Below are positions 48,537-61,751 of a stretch of 64,000 nucleotides of DNA, one piece after another; position 1 is the stretch's first letter, and every line of letters begins with the position of its first letter. A program made the translations under genes and the position numbers. Source of the stretch: Pyrrhoderma lamaoense. Lineage: Eukaryota > Basidiomycota > Agaricomycetes > Hymenochaetales > Hymenochaetaceae. The notes beneath the pieces were generated by a model. It worked only from the letters and a program-made list of their open reading frames with translations, searched no databases and was not told the origin of the DNA. The DNA is taken from contig NBAZ01000010.1 in assembly GCA_002794735.1 (NCBI GenBank), positions 930,001-994,000 of the forward strand. The letters run 5' to 3'.

Positions 48537-50106
48537 ATGACCCCAACAGAGTCCAAAATGAATTCCGGGAAACGAGCTTCAATCTCTCAGCTTGCTATAG
48601 CAACCTCTCTTAAAAGGTGCGTATACTATTTCTACCTCTATCGTAGTGTTGTCTACTTATTCATGATATGGATAGGGGACAATATGATTACGTACGAGAG
48701 ACCCGCTATGAAGAGCAGCGATACCTGTAATGTTTCCATGTCCATATCGCTAGGAAAGTTTCTCATCCCATGATAGTATTACTGGGCAACGAGCCGAAAG
48801 TTATGGATCTACTCCACCTCCAGACTACCCTTCTCAACCGAAACACGACATGTCACTGGCAAAATCTCTTAGTTATATCACCATATGCATTTTGTCTGCA
48901 CTAGGTTTATGCTTGTTTGTCTTTTCTGCTGGGGAAGATGGTACAAGTAGAGGTAACACTGGCTTGTGGGCAGGATATAATCTTACTGTGTATTTGCTGA
49001 TATGTAACTCTAGTTACTGAATGGACCCTACCTATCCCAGATAGCTGCCAATCTCTTGGTTCTAGTAGGAATTTCTTTTACAACGAAAGCTCAATTTTAA
49101 GATTACTGATCGAACTATCAAAGGAGTATTTCATGCTAAACTCTTGAACCTTCCATGGCGATGGTCACAAGCTACTGGGAAAGAATTCTGTTTGAATACG
49201 TCTATCGAATCCAAGGGCAAAGTTTCGAACACCCTGTACGATGCGAGGTCAAGGTGAAACGACTGGAAAATTTCTTGTTTACAAATTTGACAGCTTTTGA
49301 TAATAGGAAGAGGAAGTACTTGGTTACTGGGTTTTAACTGATCAACCAGCGTGTAGGCCGTATTGGAATGCATATCAACCTTCTAATCATTGTCACTCAT
49401 ATGATACTAGTAAGAATAACATCGGTTTTGGTTTGTGGCTACTCGGACCCATATTTATGTAACATTCACAGGAGAATACCGAGCGTCTCTTCAAAACTTT
49501 AATTTTGAAAGTTCTCGTTCGATTGAGATATGTCTAGATCAACCAATTAAGATCGATGGTCAGTTCTTCAGAAATCCTGACAGATGCTTGTTCCAGGTAT
49601 GCAAATGTGCATCTGTCCTTGCTGAAAATTGGAATTGAAGTGCATATACCTTTATCTCAAGGATGACCTGGTACAAGGTATTTGGCTAGTAAAAAATCAA
49701 ACCGAATGCCGGCCTTATTGGGGCCCATTCCAAGACAAGGTGAGCTCAGTACTCACAGTAAAAAATTTCGTACTTTCTAAGTTTGTTTAAAGGGTTGTCA
49801 AGCTTCTGAGAAAAGGGTAATATATAATTTATAGTATTGATTTCGGTGGTCTTGTCTCACAACCCAGGTACAGAGGTACGAAGCAGAGCTTTGGCAGTTA
49901 GTCAAGGGAGATGATTGGTACGAGATGTGCGGCACAACACCGGCCAACATACATGGCATAGCTCATATGCCGTCTTATTGTGATTTGAGGGTAAGGACAT
50001 AGACTATATTGATAATGGGATTCCCTGGGTGACTTACAAATGATTCTAGAGGGGCAAAACAATGACAGGTGTTTGGGATATCGAGGATCCGGACTGTAGG
50101 AATTGA
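48537..50106 (+). CDS. Uncharacterised membrane-anchored or secreted protein with three Cys/Trp repeats
   Basis: The family is not recognised. One hydrophobic segment (SYITICILSALGLCLFVFSA, about 48865-48930) follows a hydrophilic stretch with YGSTPPPDYPSQPK. If translation starts at 48537 the protein is type II membrane-bound; if it starts at the ATG at 48850 the segment is a signal peptide ending FSA-GED. After it come three related repeats of about 55-65 residues. Their shared pattern is a first Cys (KEFCLNTSIESKG, IEICLDQPIKIDG, YEMCGTTPANIHG), then Pro-x-x-Cys (FEHPVRC, FRNPDRC, MPSYC), then Trp...Cys (WVLTDQPACRPYW, WLVKNQTECRPYW, VWDIEDPDCRN). Exons end with small introns (for example about 49576-49663 and 49741-49867). 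Frame breaks near 49100, 49215 and 49330 are of the one-missing-base kind. The repeats suggest an extracellular disulfide-bonded domain. Confidence 0.55.
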
Positions 50107-50306
50107 GCCGCACTGCAACGTGAAAAATTTCTCAGAGAAATATTATTTTCGTTAGCCGTCTCTGCTTGTGTATTCTATACTTCGGTAGTATGTTTTGTAT
50201 GAAACTATTTTGAATTGAGAGGTGCCACTTTGAGATATTCCCACGTGCTGATTACTTGTATCCCGGCACTCCACTTATAACCGTTACGAGCAACTTGTGC
50301 GGGTTC

Positions 50307-53300
50307 ATGGCTACTCAAACGCACTACCTTGCAGTACTCAAAGCTACCTACGATTACACACCAGGATCAGAGGATGAAATCGCTATAAAAGAGGACCAGA
50401 TACTTTTCTTGATTGAGCGCACCGACGACGAGTAAGCTAGTAATGCTACACTGTTTTCACCTTCGTCTTTTTTAATAAATTACGTTTTAATACAATAGTT
50501 GGTGGAAATAAAGACACGAGATGCAGATGAATCCAACGAGGGTGGCCTGGTGCCATCAGCCTACGTCGAGCCTGTGAGTATATCTAACGCTTGGAGTGTA
50601 AGAGTGATTGCGCTCAACTAATGACCCACTTCAGGCGGAGCCTAAGTCTGTGGTGAAGGCTCTATATGACTATGACGCGAGTGCTCCTGGGGAGCTTTCA
50701 GTCAAAGAAGATGATATTCTCAATGCTTTTGATGCAGAGGACGGTTGGCTACTAGTCTACACTGAGAAGGACGGAGGGAAAGCCGGCTTTGTGCCGTCAA
50801 ACTATGTCGAAGAGGTACATCACATTCATTAGTCTAGTACACATGCACGTCTACTAACGACAACAAGATAACCGAGTCTGGTACGGGTGAAGCTGAGGCT
50901 GAGCCGGAACAAGAAGAAGAGGAGGAGGAGGAAGAGCCTGCCATACCTGCTGCAGCTGCTATTATCGTCCCGCCATCGGTATGGCTTGATTCCGTTCTAA
51001 GCCGATTACGGACTGACACACTTGAATTGTATGTTTGTTGGGCTTGACTAGCCGCCTAGGCCATCTGCACCCTACGTAGACCCCGCAGAACGAGTCGCGG
51101 CCTCACATACAGCAACCACAAATGTACCTAATGACAGCATACAAACATGGGCAGTATCAGAAGTTGATAAGAAAGGGAAAAAGAAGAAGGGTACGCTCGG
51201 TATAGGAAATGGCTCAATATTCTTCGCTAGCGAATCGGATAAGGTAAGTGTAGTAATAATCTATATCTACAGTACTCTGATGCTAAGGTTACCCTAGTCT
51301 GCGGTACAAAAATGGGCTACCAAAGATGTTGACGCATCGTTTATTGAGAAGAATAAGCATGTGCGTGTTGAGATATTAGGCGATTCACCAATCAATTTGC
51401 ATTACCATGCCGGTTCAAAGGATGTTGCAGAGGCCATTATTGATAAACTTGATTCCTCTAAAGCAGCAGCCAAAGCCGCTGACGCAGCGGGAGTGGCACT
51501 TCACTTGTGAATGGGTCTCCTAAGTCCAAGAAGAATGGTGTTAGCGTACATTTTGCGACAACACCCCCCTCTATTATCTCTCCCCGTGAACCTGACCCAG
51601 AGAGTGAAGGGGAAGACTATATGACTGCTCGTGACGCAAGACCAAAACAGGATGATGGAGTTGAATGGGTTAACGTTCTATATGACTTCGTGGCAGATGG
51701 TGAAGATGAACTATCTGTGCAGGAAGGTGACCGTTGTATTGTTCTTGAGAAGGATGGGGATGATTGGTGGAAAGTACGTGATTCTGAAGGACGAGAAGGT
51801 GTTGTACCGGCTTCATATGTTGAACTTGATCAGGTAGAGTCATGTTAAACTTAAGGAAAGTTATCGCCATACTAATACTGGCTTTTAGACCGGCTCCTCT
51901 GCCACAGCAAATGAAGAGGAAGAGGCTGCCGCCGTCGCTGCTGCAAAAGAAGCCGCAGAACGGAAGCAGCGCGAGGAAGAACAAAGACGAGTGGAAGCGG
52001 AACGTAAAGCTAAGGCTTCCGCAGAGGCAGCCGAAGCTGAACGCAAGCGTAGGGATCGTGAAAAAAGGCAAAGGGAGGAGGAGGAAAGGCGCAGACATGA
52101 CGAACAAGAGGAAGAGCGGAAACGTGCATCACGCTCATCTGGATCGTGAGTTTACGTTAACTCATTCATTACTTATGTCTCGTAACATCTTACAACTTGT
52201 CTAATTATCATTAGTTCAAGACCATCCGAAGATCAAGGAAGCTCCTCTCGTAGTAAGGCACGTGCCTCAAGTGAAAAGAATAGTAAGTTCACTTGTTGTC
52301 CTCACATAACAACCTCCAGAGATAACAATATAATCAATGATGTAGGGGCCGCTCCCTCTCCACAAAGAGTACGGACCTGGCATGATCGTACAGGACAATT
52401 CAAGGTTGATGCGGAGTTCCTTGGATTTGCAAATGGCAAATTACGCCTTCATAAGACTAATGGTGTAGTTATTGAAGTACCTGCAGAGAAAATGTCTATA
52501 GAGGACATGAACTTCGTCAATCGATACAAGGCTGCCCAAGATGGTGAGAGGACACCTAGGCCACCTAGGGCACTATCTCCTGGAACTTCCGACGACGAAC
52601 CACTTGCAATGAGGCGTTTGTCTTTACAGCCTGAACCTAAGCCTAAGCCTGTACCACCTAAAAAGGGGAAGAGTATTGATTGGTTCGAATTTTTCCTCAA
52701 TGCTGGTTGCGACATTGATGACTGCACCCGTTACGCATCATCGTTTGAACGTGATAAGATTGACGAATCAGTACTCTCAGACGTTTCAGAGCAGACTATG
52801 CGACGACTGGGATTGCGTGAGGGGACATAATAAGAGTTAAAAAGGCCATATCACAAAGAAAACCATCGCCGAAAACTCTGTACTTGAGGAACAGATGCGT
52901 AAGGATGAGGAGTACGCACGTAAATTACAGGAGGAGGAGAATAAGGGAACATCAAAACCTCAAACTGCTGCACCAGGTCTTTTCTCCGGTCCAGGTGGGG
53001 TGCTGAAGAATAATACTCGCAGAGGCAGGCCGCAACCCAGTAGGAGTACCCCACCAGCAACTGTAGATCTCCAATCTATTACTACTGCGTCAGAACAAAT
53101 TACAAGACGTGATAGTCCATCTATCAGCCTTGTCTCATCCCCTATCAGTGCCGTCTCTGCTCCACCCAGGGCTAGTTCAGCCGCCCCCGTTGCCAGTGGT
53201 TTCGACGATGATGCTTGGACTAACAGACCAAGCTCCACTCAACCTACTCAGACAAGCGCGCCCTCTGTGCCTCCCGTGCCCCCCACTCCCCCGCCACCCG

Positions 53301-54461
53301 CCACAGCACCGCAACCGACTGTTCAGACTACATCTGCTGCAGCTCCAGTAGCGTCTACTGTGCAGGCTACGTCATCTCCGGCACCGGCAGCAACGACCTC
53401 ACCTACGGGCTCTAGCCTTGCCCGAACAACCGAGTCGGATGTATTTGAACAGTTGGCGCGACTCAGTGCTTTGAGAACACAAAGTCCTGCGGTTAGCTCC
53501 CCTTCTCCAGCTTCTGCGCCCGTTTCAGCCGTCTCTCCGCCGATAGTCACCCCTCCGCCTGGTTTCCAAAATGGCATGGGTATGGGTACTTCCCCTGTAC
53601 CCATGGGCCAATTGCAATCTCAAGTGACAGGATTCCCGCAAAACGGCGCTTCGAGAGGACCTTTTGCTCCAGTGCCTGCTAACCAGTCTCTTTTACAACC
53701 ACTTGTACCTACAGTTACAGGTTTCAGTGGATTTATTCCAACTCGCCCTGCTAGTAATCCTCCGACGTTAAACACCCCAACCCCGCAACCATCTTTCCTT
53801 TCCACTCAGCCTACGGATTTCAGCCGACTGGATTTACTGGAGCACTTGCTCCTCAAGCAACCGGCTTCCCTGTCACCGGATCTCTGCAACAAAATTCGGC
53901 GTTCCCTGCTCTTAATGTTCAGCCGACAGGATTCCAGAATGGCCTTTCTCAACAGATAGGCGTGCCTACTTCTGGACCGATGCTAGCACAGACAACAAGC
54001 TATCCTGGAGCTTTTGGTTCAGGGCCGTTTACCGGTGGTCGGGCGTTTGGAGGTATACAACCGAGTAAGTTTTTCTAACATAGCTAGAGTTTCGTGTAAA
54101 TTGATAATTTTCTCATAGACCCGACTGGTTTCAACCCTGGCTTCGGACAAGCAGCTTCTCCACCACCTGTTCCTCCTTTACCAACTAATAATACCGCTAA
54201 TAATAATTCTCCTGCAAATATCTTTGCTCAAATGAAATCTGGTACTTTTGGCGATGACAGCTCCCCTCAACAAAGTAGTAAGTCTTATCCTTTTTGGCTC
54301 CTATAATTTATCTATCATATGTATTCACACTACTCACAACTGATCATCATCCTAATCTTCTTCTAGACAAGTATGATGCACTTCGTCCGCAACCTACTGG
54401 GTGGGGTGTACAAGGGGCCGCTACTGGATACCAAAATGGTTACTCTGGAACATTCTACTAA
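50307..54461 (+). CDS. SLA1: Sla1-type endocytic actin adaptor
   Basis: Cortical-patch adaptor linking cargo, clathrin coat and actin. Two SH3 domains are N-terminal (LKATYDYTPGSEDEIAIKE with DDWWKIK; VKALYDYDASAPGELSVKE with GFVPSNYVEE). An acidic linker follows, then a third SH3 (VNVLYDFVADGEDELSVQE, about 51660-51830). Next come a Lys/Glu-rich coiled coil, the Sla1 homology domain 1 (RTWHDRTGQFKVDAEFLGF, about 52370) and the SAM-like SHD2 (SIDWFEFFLNAGCDIDDC, about 52675). The Pro/Gln-rich C-terminus carries repeated TG motifs (QVTGFP, TVTGF, QPTGF, QATGFP), which are Ark/Prk kinase targets in yeast. The end is NGYSGTFY at 54461. The start at 50307 opens directly into the first SH3. One-base deletions occur near 51500, 52829, 52862 and 53816. 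Confidence 0.93.
50911..50937 (+). repeat. GAA/GAG repeat encoding a poly-Glu tract in SLA1
   Basis: A purine-rich run (aagaagaagaggaggaggag...) within the acidic linker between the second and third SH3 domains. Confidence 0.7.
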
Positions 54462-54722
54462 TTTTTGTTTTTTATGTACATTATATTCATTTACGGGACG
54501 AAATTGCTGTCCGCGGAATATCCATATAGTATTGAAAGCGAAGTTGCAACCATGACTAATAAGAAACGTGTACATGCAAAAAGGGAGGACTGTTAAATAT
54601 GTCTTCTGAGACATAGCAATATGATAATAATGGTATAATGCGAAGAGAACAATTCGGAAAACTGGAAAACTAGTAGTGAGGTGATGTGAGATATGAAGAT
54701 GGAAAATACAATGGGGAGTCTA

Positions 54723-57700
54723 TCAAGTACGTTCTATGATACCTTGGAATTGCCCGACTCGGACAAAGTAATCTCTTAGATGAGAACGTACTTCCGGAGA
54801 GAGATCTCGAGCACAGAGTTCTGCTGTCGAGGGATAGATTGCGGGAAGAAACCTCCCAAACTACAAATGAGTTGTTAGAGATCTAATTTAGCGATAAGCA
54901 AGAAAAAGGTGAAAGATAGTTTACTCACGGCTTTATCACTAAGTGTACAGAAACCCTTGATTATTTTAGAGACAACAGGCATAAATGCACCGATGTTTTT
55001 TGCTGATGTTTCCATTCGAAACTTGTTGAAGTCATTGACAACACCCAGACCGAGCCTTGAAGAAAGATCAATTTCCATGCTTTGGTTACTTATGGACAAT
55101 TAAATTGAACAATCTCTTACGGAAGGAACTTGTCCGCAATTTGTGGCCTTAATTCAAGATGCTGAGGCCTAGTATCGTGATACATCCGGCATAAAACGGT
55201 AACAAGTGTATCCGCACTACTTGTTTCTTGTTTGAGGAGATTGGGCAGATGCTTCATAAACCCTGTCAGAGTTTTAGTTTCCGCCTCCATTCAAAAAGGG
55301 CGACATGTAAGTACTCACCAACTTTCCAGAGAGCGTAACGTAAGTCTTTGTCCTCATTGAACATCCTAGCAAATTGATAACTATGGTCTAAAACCCCCAT
55401 TAACCGGAGTAAATGTTCAGGTGGGATAGTATCGTAAACTTCATCGTTTTGGAGAAGTTCATTAGTTGTCTCAATGAGGAGTAATTGTAGGACACATTTG
55501 ACAATGATCTGCTTAAAAATGCGTCTTCGTTCGCTAGCAGAAATCTTGATACCATTTCTGCTTTCTCCGTTCACTTGAAGTGGTGCCGGAATAATTGCCT
55601 GTTCCGCATCTAGAATATTTATCAGCCATTGTCCTGACGGAAAAACCTGGATTAATCCTACCAGAAGACTCAGAGACATCTGGCGTACTTCCATCTACGT
55701 CTGTGCGCAAGTTTTCATCGAATAACTGATGAGGCGTAGTTGTTTTGAACAACTTGACAAATGTAGTAACAACACGTTCCCACCGGGCTGCACTAAGCTT
55801 CTTCACATTTTTCTCGAGAAGTTGTTGAAGGCAAGCTGTTCCTATTCGTGCTAGAGTATCGTTCTCTAGCAAATTAAAATTGAGAATTCGTTGCAGTGAG
55901 GTGGTATTTGATAAGCAGACTGACCTTGACAAATACAAACACATAGAAGATCTAGAAGTCCATCCAAAAACCGCTCCAAAGTTTCGAAATAGAACGTATA
56001 TAAATCTATCAGATCTCTGAGCGCCTGTATCATGGTCGTCGACAACCATACGCTCATATCTTCTTGAGTACTCCACCGTGACAAATCAGATGAGTTCTTT
56101 AATACAGCGAATATCGGGAACAGAAGCTCTTGACAGACTGTATCCCAAAATTCAACGGTGAAAGTTGATCCATACTCCTTTAAGGTAGTGAACAAAGAGT
56201 CCAGAGCGCTTGATTATAAATTTAGCTTGGTGACTGCACCAAAATTTCAAAGTTACTCACAGTCGTCGGACTTCAAGGTCTTCACCGTTCATTATTATAT
56301 CGTAGAAGCTGAAAAGGACTGGGAACCAAATTTTATCATAGCATCATTTGTGGCAGAGGGCTGATTCTCCATATGAGAGCTGCTTAAGGCACACTCAGGA
56401 CAGTTCAACATAGCCGGGATGACACCACGTAGCATAGCAATCGCCAAAAGACTAATCTTTTGGAATTTACTGACTTTACAAAAATCAGTAATGCAAACTG
56501 TGAGGTCCGCAAATGCGCCATTGCGGACGATCTCAGAGAAGTGGTCTTTGTTTAGCCGAGTTACGATTTCAAATGCTGAGCTAACTACTCGTTCTAGTTT
56601 TTCGGCAGATTAGCAACACAGATTGGCAAATAAAATCAAGAGTAATTTTATTCACCTGTGAGCACTCTAGAAGCGGCGGAGAAAACACTAAACAGCGTCC
56701 TCCAACCAGAAACAAAGTTATGGACCCGGGCCTGTATCATTTGCTGCAAGCATTGAAGAACCTTAAAGGACAATCTTGTTAATCAGGTCTTTATCATGCA
56801 ATCAGCGTGTGACCTACCATATCCCTGATATCAGGGTTATTGTTATGGATCATCGTGTACTCAAATGGTTTAAGGAAGTCCTTCTGAAACTTGAAATGAG
56901 GCAGTTCTTCTTTCTCAAGAAATCTCATTGCAAGTTGCCGTAATGCGTCCAAAGCAAAGAAACCGACGTGAGGGTTATGATGGCAGCACACCTGAATTAA
57001 ATCGCTCTAAATTAAACTCCCAAGCTAAACTAAAAAAAGGCATACCTGGTTGAAATGTTCACCAATGATTTCCCATAGATTCGACCACTCAAGACGAATC
57101 CGTCCCATATTGTAATAAGAAATTTCCACGAGCTTCTGTAAGCTGAACAAACGAGGGTGTTCTGATAAACCAGACGATTGTATTTCCTCCCATGATACCG
57201 CACTAAGAGCACGAACGAACTCAACGATTGCAGTCTATTGAATAGAATAAGAAAGACAAATACGTCCATTCAAGGAAAAACAACTTACCCCCGATAAGTA
57301 ATGGCTCAAAGAGAAGACCATATCCGTAGCAACAGTAATATGCGTAGAACGGCTTTCATTTGCCAATTCCTCAGCTGGCATCTTACGCATTCGCCTATGA
57401 CAAGGATTAGTGAATGCCACTTGATCCAATGAGAGGCTCACCCTTTACTACGTCCGGAATCGGGAAGGTCAATACCACTGCTAATAAGCTGCATACGCTC
57501 AAGTTGACTGACACAAGTGAGAACTTCATGCCAGGATCCCCGCAGATGGTTTCCATCTGAAACTGCTATGTCTAACAAGGCTTTGATTGCTTCCATGTTT
57601 TTGGTTTTCATTTCCCCTAAATTATTGAGGAAAGTGAACTTGGCGAGAGTTGTAACGAATGCATTACGCTCGAGTTCAAGATCAAAGAAACATGCAATAC

Positions 57701-60700
57701 GAATCGCACATTTGAAGCCTTCTAAGCAAAGTTCGACGACCTCTAAATCATCTGTATCTGTCAGTGGACCAGAAATTCCCGCCAAGAATGGAATCCATGC
57801 AACTTCAAACATAGGCCGAACATGGACGAAATGAGATGCACTGAAGAACTGATCATTCCCTTTCGATCCCCGGCGCTGAGAACGCATCAATGTTTTGAAA
57901 AGAGCCTTCCAATGAGATGCGTCAGGGTCTATCTGATCAATGAGAGTAAATAATAATACTAACCTCAGTTTTATTGGCCATACCGAGCGATTGCATGACA
58001 TATGCCTCTTTTTGAAGATCACGACCAACACTAGCTAAAGCGCTTGCAATTCCCGGTCCTTGTGACGGCAGGTTCAATGTAGAGTCAATTTCGTCTTTCA
58101 TACGGATCTCATTTGTCTGAATTTCATCATAGATTGACGAAAGAAACTCATCCGGGAGATTGGCGCCATCGTTTATCCCCCTATTATTCTTGAGAAAGTC
58201 TTCCTTTGTCATGCGATTTTTAACTTGAGGATTATGAGCGTCAGTATTCAGCATGATCGTTGAATACGATAAAACATATGCAGTATCTAAGAGGAAACTT
58301 AGTGATTAACAATGATAAAGTTACAAATTCCAGTACCGGCATTGGCGAATGGTGTTTGTGTGTTTCCAGCAATGTAGCGTTCGGCGAACTTCAACATATA
58401 GCGATCAATCTTTTGGGATTCCCCTGGTAGTCGGAAAGACTGTAAGAACAGCCGAAGTGCATCTACAAATGGTAGGTTCGCAAAATCTAACTGGTCTACA
58501 AATGCATGCATAATAGCAATACTTTCTTCATCGCTTGAAAAAAGTCAATAAAGATTTGATAAAGTATATCTTAGAGTACGAACCCCTCTCCGAGGTACTC
58601 GCCAATAGTGGCCTTACTCAAACCATCTGTGTGCAACAAGAACTTTGCAATTTCAACTGGCTCCCGGCTTGGGATAAAGCCGTTATCCAGTAAGAACTCT
58701 ATACCTTTTTTAGGCTTATAATTGAAGCGTCTGATACCCTCTTGAAGAACTGTTTTTCTCTGTTTTGCACTCTCAAACTTTCCTGGATCATCATTTATCT
58801 CTGGCGTAGGTGTCCTAGACAAGTCACCCGCACTAGTGGGTGCTGTTAATTTGTCTAAAGATGAGTCGGAAATCATACCGTCCACAGTAGATCCCTGAGA
58901 CGTAGATATTGGGACAGCAGAATCTTGAGCGGAGTCGGCCGTATTCAAATTCTTTCCGGCTACTGTACCCCATGTTACTAGTGATTTCAGAACTGCGACG
59001 AGCGACTCTAAACCTTGACGTTTGAGCTGCTGTTCCGACAAGCCAAGATTATGGTTATCCGCATTCCCAGGTACTGCTAATGCTGCTGTTGTCAATGATG
59101 GTGGAATATTTGACGAATGGTTTTTCAGAGTCGGATTCAGAGCTGGACTTGAGGTTGGGTCGCCCGGCCTTGGAACCGGTGAATTTGAATGAGTAGTAGA
59201 GATCTTTGATATGGTATTCATGAGGCTATGAGACAGTTCATTAGAAGCCAACAAGAAGTTACGAGATTGGACATACTGTTCATAGATATTATCCGCAGCC
59301 TCCCGATCACAATCGTAGTTAAGGTATATTTCTACAAGGGCTTGCGGCTCCTGACAGAGACGTTGTAACATACCAAGAATCACAGATTTCTGCTTCAATG
59401 TGGAAGTTTTCATCTCAAGAATGGGTATGAAAATTTCATGGAAGAAAACTTCAATTTCTTTCTATTGAAATGTTTGAGCGTATTTCAAAATGATGAATCA
59501 GGTAAATCAAACCTTAAGCTTCGTTCTCATACCAGAAAGAACACGCCAGAATATCTCCACACTGATTTCAAACACCTGAGGAACAGGGCTCAGTGCATTT
59601 CGACTAAGACTCAAGCATAGATATTGCTTTGTCGAATTGATGAACGAAGAGGAGTCACTGGAAGAGGTAGAATAGATTATTGATGAAGGATCAACAAAAA
59701 CTTGCATATGTGAGTTCAGAATAGTAAGAACAAGGTGTAATGATACGAGTTTTGACCGCATCGCATGTGACTTTAAGTCCCGTTCACTGTAAAAAAAGCC
59801 GTTGAGATGATCAATGATACGATAAACTAGTTGCTTCATACCTTTCCGTATTGAGATTCTTCATTGACAATTTGCACAAAGCACGGAACACAAGGAAGGC
59901 ATCCTTGAAGAAGAGATCATTCGTAGAGATTGTATGGGAGTTAATGTCCATATCCGCAAGATGGTCATTGGGGTTCTGAGTCTCAAACATTTTACTATCC
60001 ACAAATGGAGTCAGGCTAGCTCTTTTGAGAACAGATGTACTTACAGTGATGTTTCTTTAGGCCAGGAGATTGAAGTTCGCCTTCGGGTAAGCTGGCGGCT
60101 TGAGGTACGGAAGTTCCCGTGGAATTTGTATCTTCCTCCTCCTCTTCAGGTCCATTTGGAGGAGTGAGTGGAGGAAGGGGGTATGTATCGGGAGTAGATG
60201 GAGTTAACGAGGGAGGTTTATTTGAGGAATGACTCCCTCGATTTCGAATTTCTGGATGAGGTGATACCGGGCTGCTTATGTCAACCGAATCGTTTCTTGA
60301 CCCATTCAGTTTACATCTTGCAAATACATGATGTACCATTTGTGTGAGCCCCCTTGAGCAACAGTCTGGTTTATAGGGTCGGGACTTAAAAGGAATATAT
60401 TATAAACTGTGCGTACAGCCTTGAGAAGGGATGATTGGTGGACAAGAAGGGTCGGTGACAGTACCAAAGCCAGTAAAGCCTTGACAATTTGTAAGGAGAC
60501 CGTATCTGGAGTAGTCTCTGTATGGCACGCAGTGATAGTGTGTGTGACGATGTCGACAAGAGTGAGTGACCGCAAATTAGCTTGAGACTCCGAAGTCAAT
60601 TTTTGCGCAGGGAGTGCAGGAGAGGGTGGTGGTGATGCTATGTGGTGGCTAGCAGGAGGAACGTCGGTCTCCAAGAAGAAAGAGTATGAGATGAGCTTAG

Positions 60701-61591
60701 AGATACAATCCAAGCTCGCAATTTGCAGCTTCTCATTCCCTGTTTCGCACGCGAGTCGCAGAGGTTCGAAGATATCTCGAGGTTTGTCCCCTCCGAGCCC
60801 CGACCGAATCATTGTCAAAGCTTTGTCCACTGCATCCCTTAAGGGCGCGGAGCGTTTGGCCTCACGAGAAGCTGCAATAGTTTCTAAAGCATTCGAAATA
60901 AGCACTACTGAAAGCGTGTTGCCTTGTGTAATTGTTAGATTTCGAGCATGCCCGACAGATGAAGACGGGCTATGCACAGATTCAGAAGTGCTCTTACGTC
61001 CAAACCATCGAGACGTTAGAGGAGTACTGGGTCTGGATGTGTGACTTGCTTCTGAGACGTTGGTCTGAGCATCTCTAGGAGACTTTTCTATAGGAGCAGG
61101 GGGGCTTCGAGCGTCACCTCTTGAAGGGGTGCATTAACGTCCACTTCATTGCTAGATACGGAGTGCTCTTCAAGAGTTTTGGCCGGTGGTGTAGGTGGTG
61201 AGGGCGGTGGAATCTGATTAACATCTAGAGTTGGGTCTGGACTAGGATCCAAAGTTCCTTCAGGTGAGTTATAGCTGCTAGAAGCAGCTACAGGTGTTAC
61301 CTCTCCGTCTTCGACAGCTTGATAGTTAGGTTCCGGTGTCTTGCTTTCTTTTGGTTCTAGACCCTCTTTCTCATCCGAGTCTTGATGCTCTAAAGGGAGG
61401 GGTTCTGTATGGCCATTCCCATTCGTGTGCTTATCCGATGTCAACTCTTCACCTCCGTCCGCATTGAGTTCTAGTTCCTCATACACGCGTCCGTCTTTGT
61501 CTACCGAAGGCGATTCCTCCTTCGCTTGCAGATGCTGAGACTTTGGAGAGGGCGAACGAATAGGAGAATCTTCAGTTTCGGCACTCTGCAT
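54723..61591 (-). CDS. SEC7: ARF guanine-nucleotide exchange factor of the Sec7/BIG family
   Basis: Activates Arf1 at the trans-Golgi. The start at 61591 ([17 protein letters not shown]) opens a disordered acidic N-terminus. The DCB region follows (60980-60350, [16 protein letters not shown]). The HUS region contains the HUS-box sequence [11 protein letters not shown] (about 59330). The Sec7 domain runs from about 58760 to 57960: [14 protein letters not shown], the catalytic glutamic finger in [29 protein letters not shown] and [21 protein letters not shown] long series of C-terminal HDS helical repeats runs to the end, with the last exon [11 protein letters not shown]... stopping at 54723. 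Frame breaks of the one-missing-base kind occur near 61103 (CCCCC) and 60348 (GGGGG). It spans almost 7 kb with many short introns and looks full length (about 1,900 residues). It is divergent from TRAPPC2L. Confidence 0.94.
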
Positions 61592-61751
61592 GACTCCCTG
61601 AAAGCTTCAGAGTTTTGTTCGCGTCGTCGCTCGGCGCTGACGAACGGCTCGATATCGTCTCCAAGTGTAAATGGCGTACAGTAGGGATGATGTTCTCACG
61701 GCTTCTGAATTGTCTACTTTGTAATCACGTTTACACCCTTGAATTTTAACC
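61592..61751. promoter_or_regulatory. 160-bp bidirectional promoter of SEC7 and TRAPPC2L
   Basis: Only 160 bp separate the two divergent ATGs, so transcription start sites and control elements must be shared or overlapping. Both genes act in Golgi traffic. No TATA box was seen. Confidence 0.5.
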
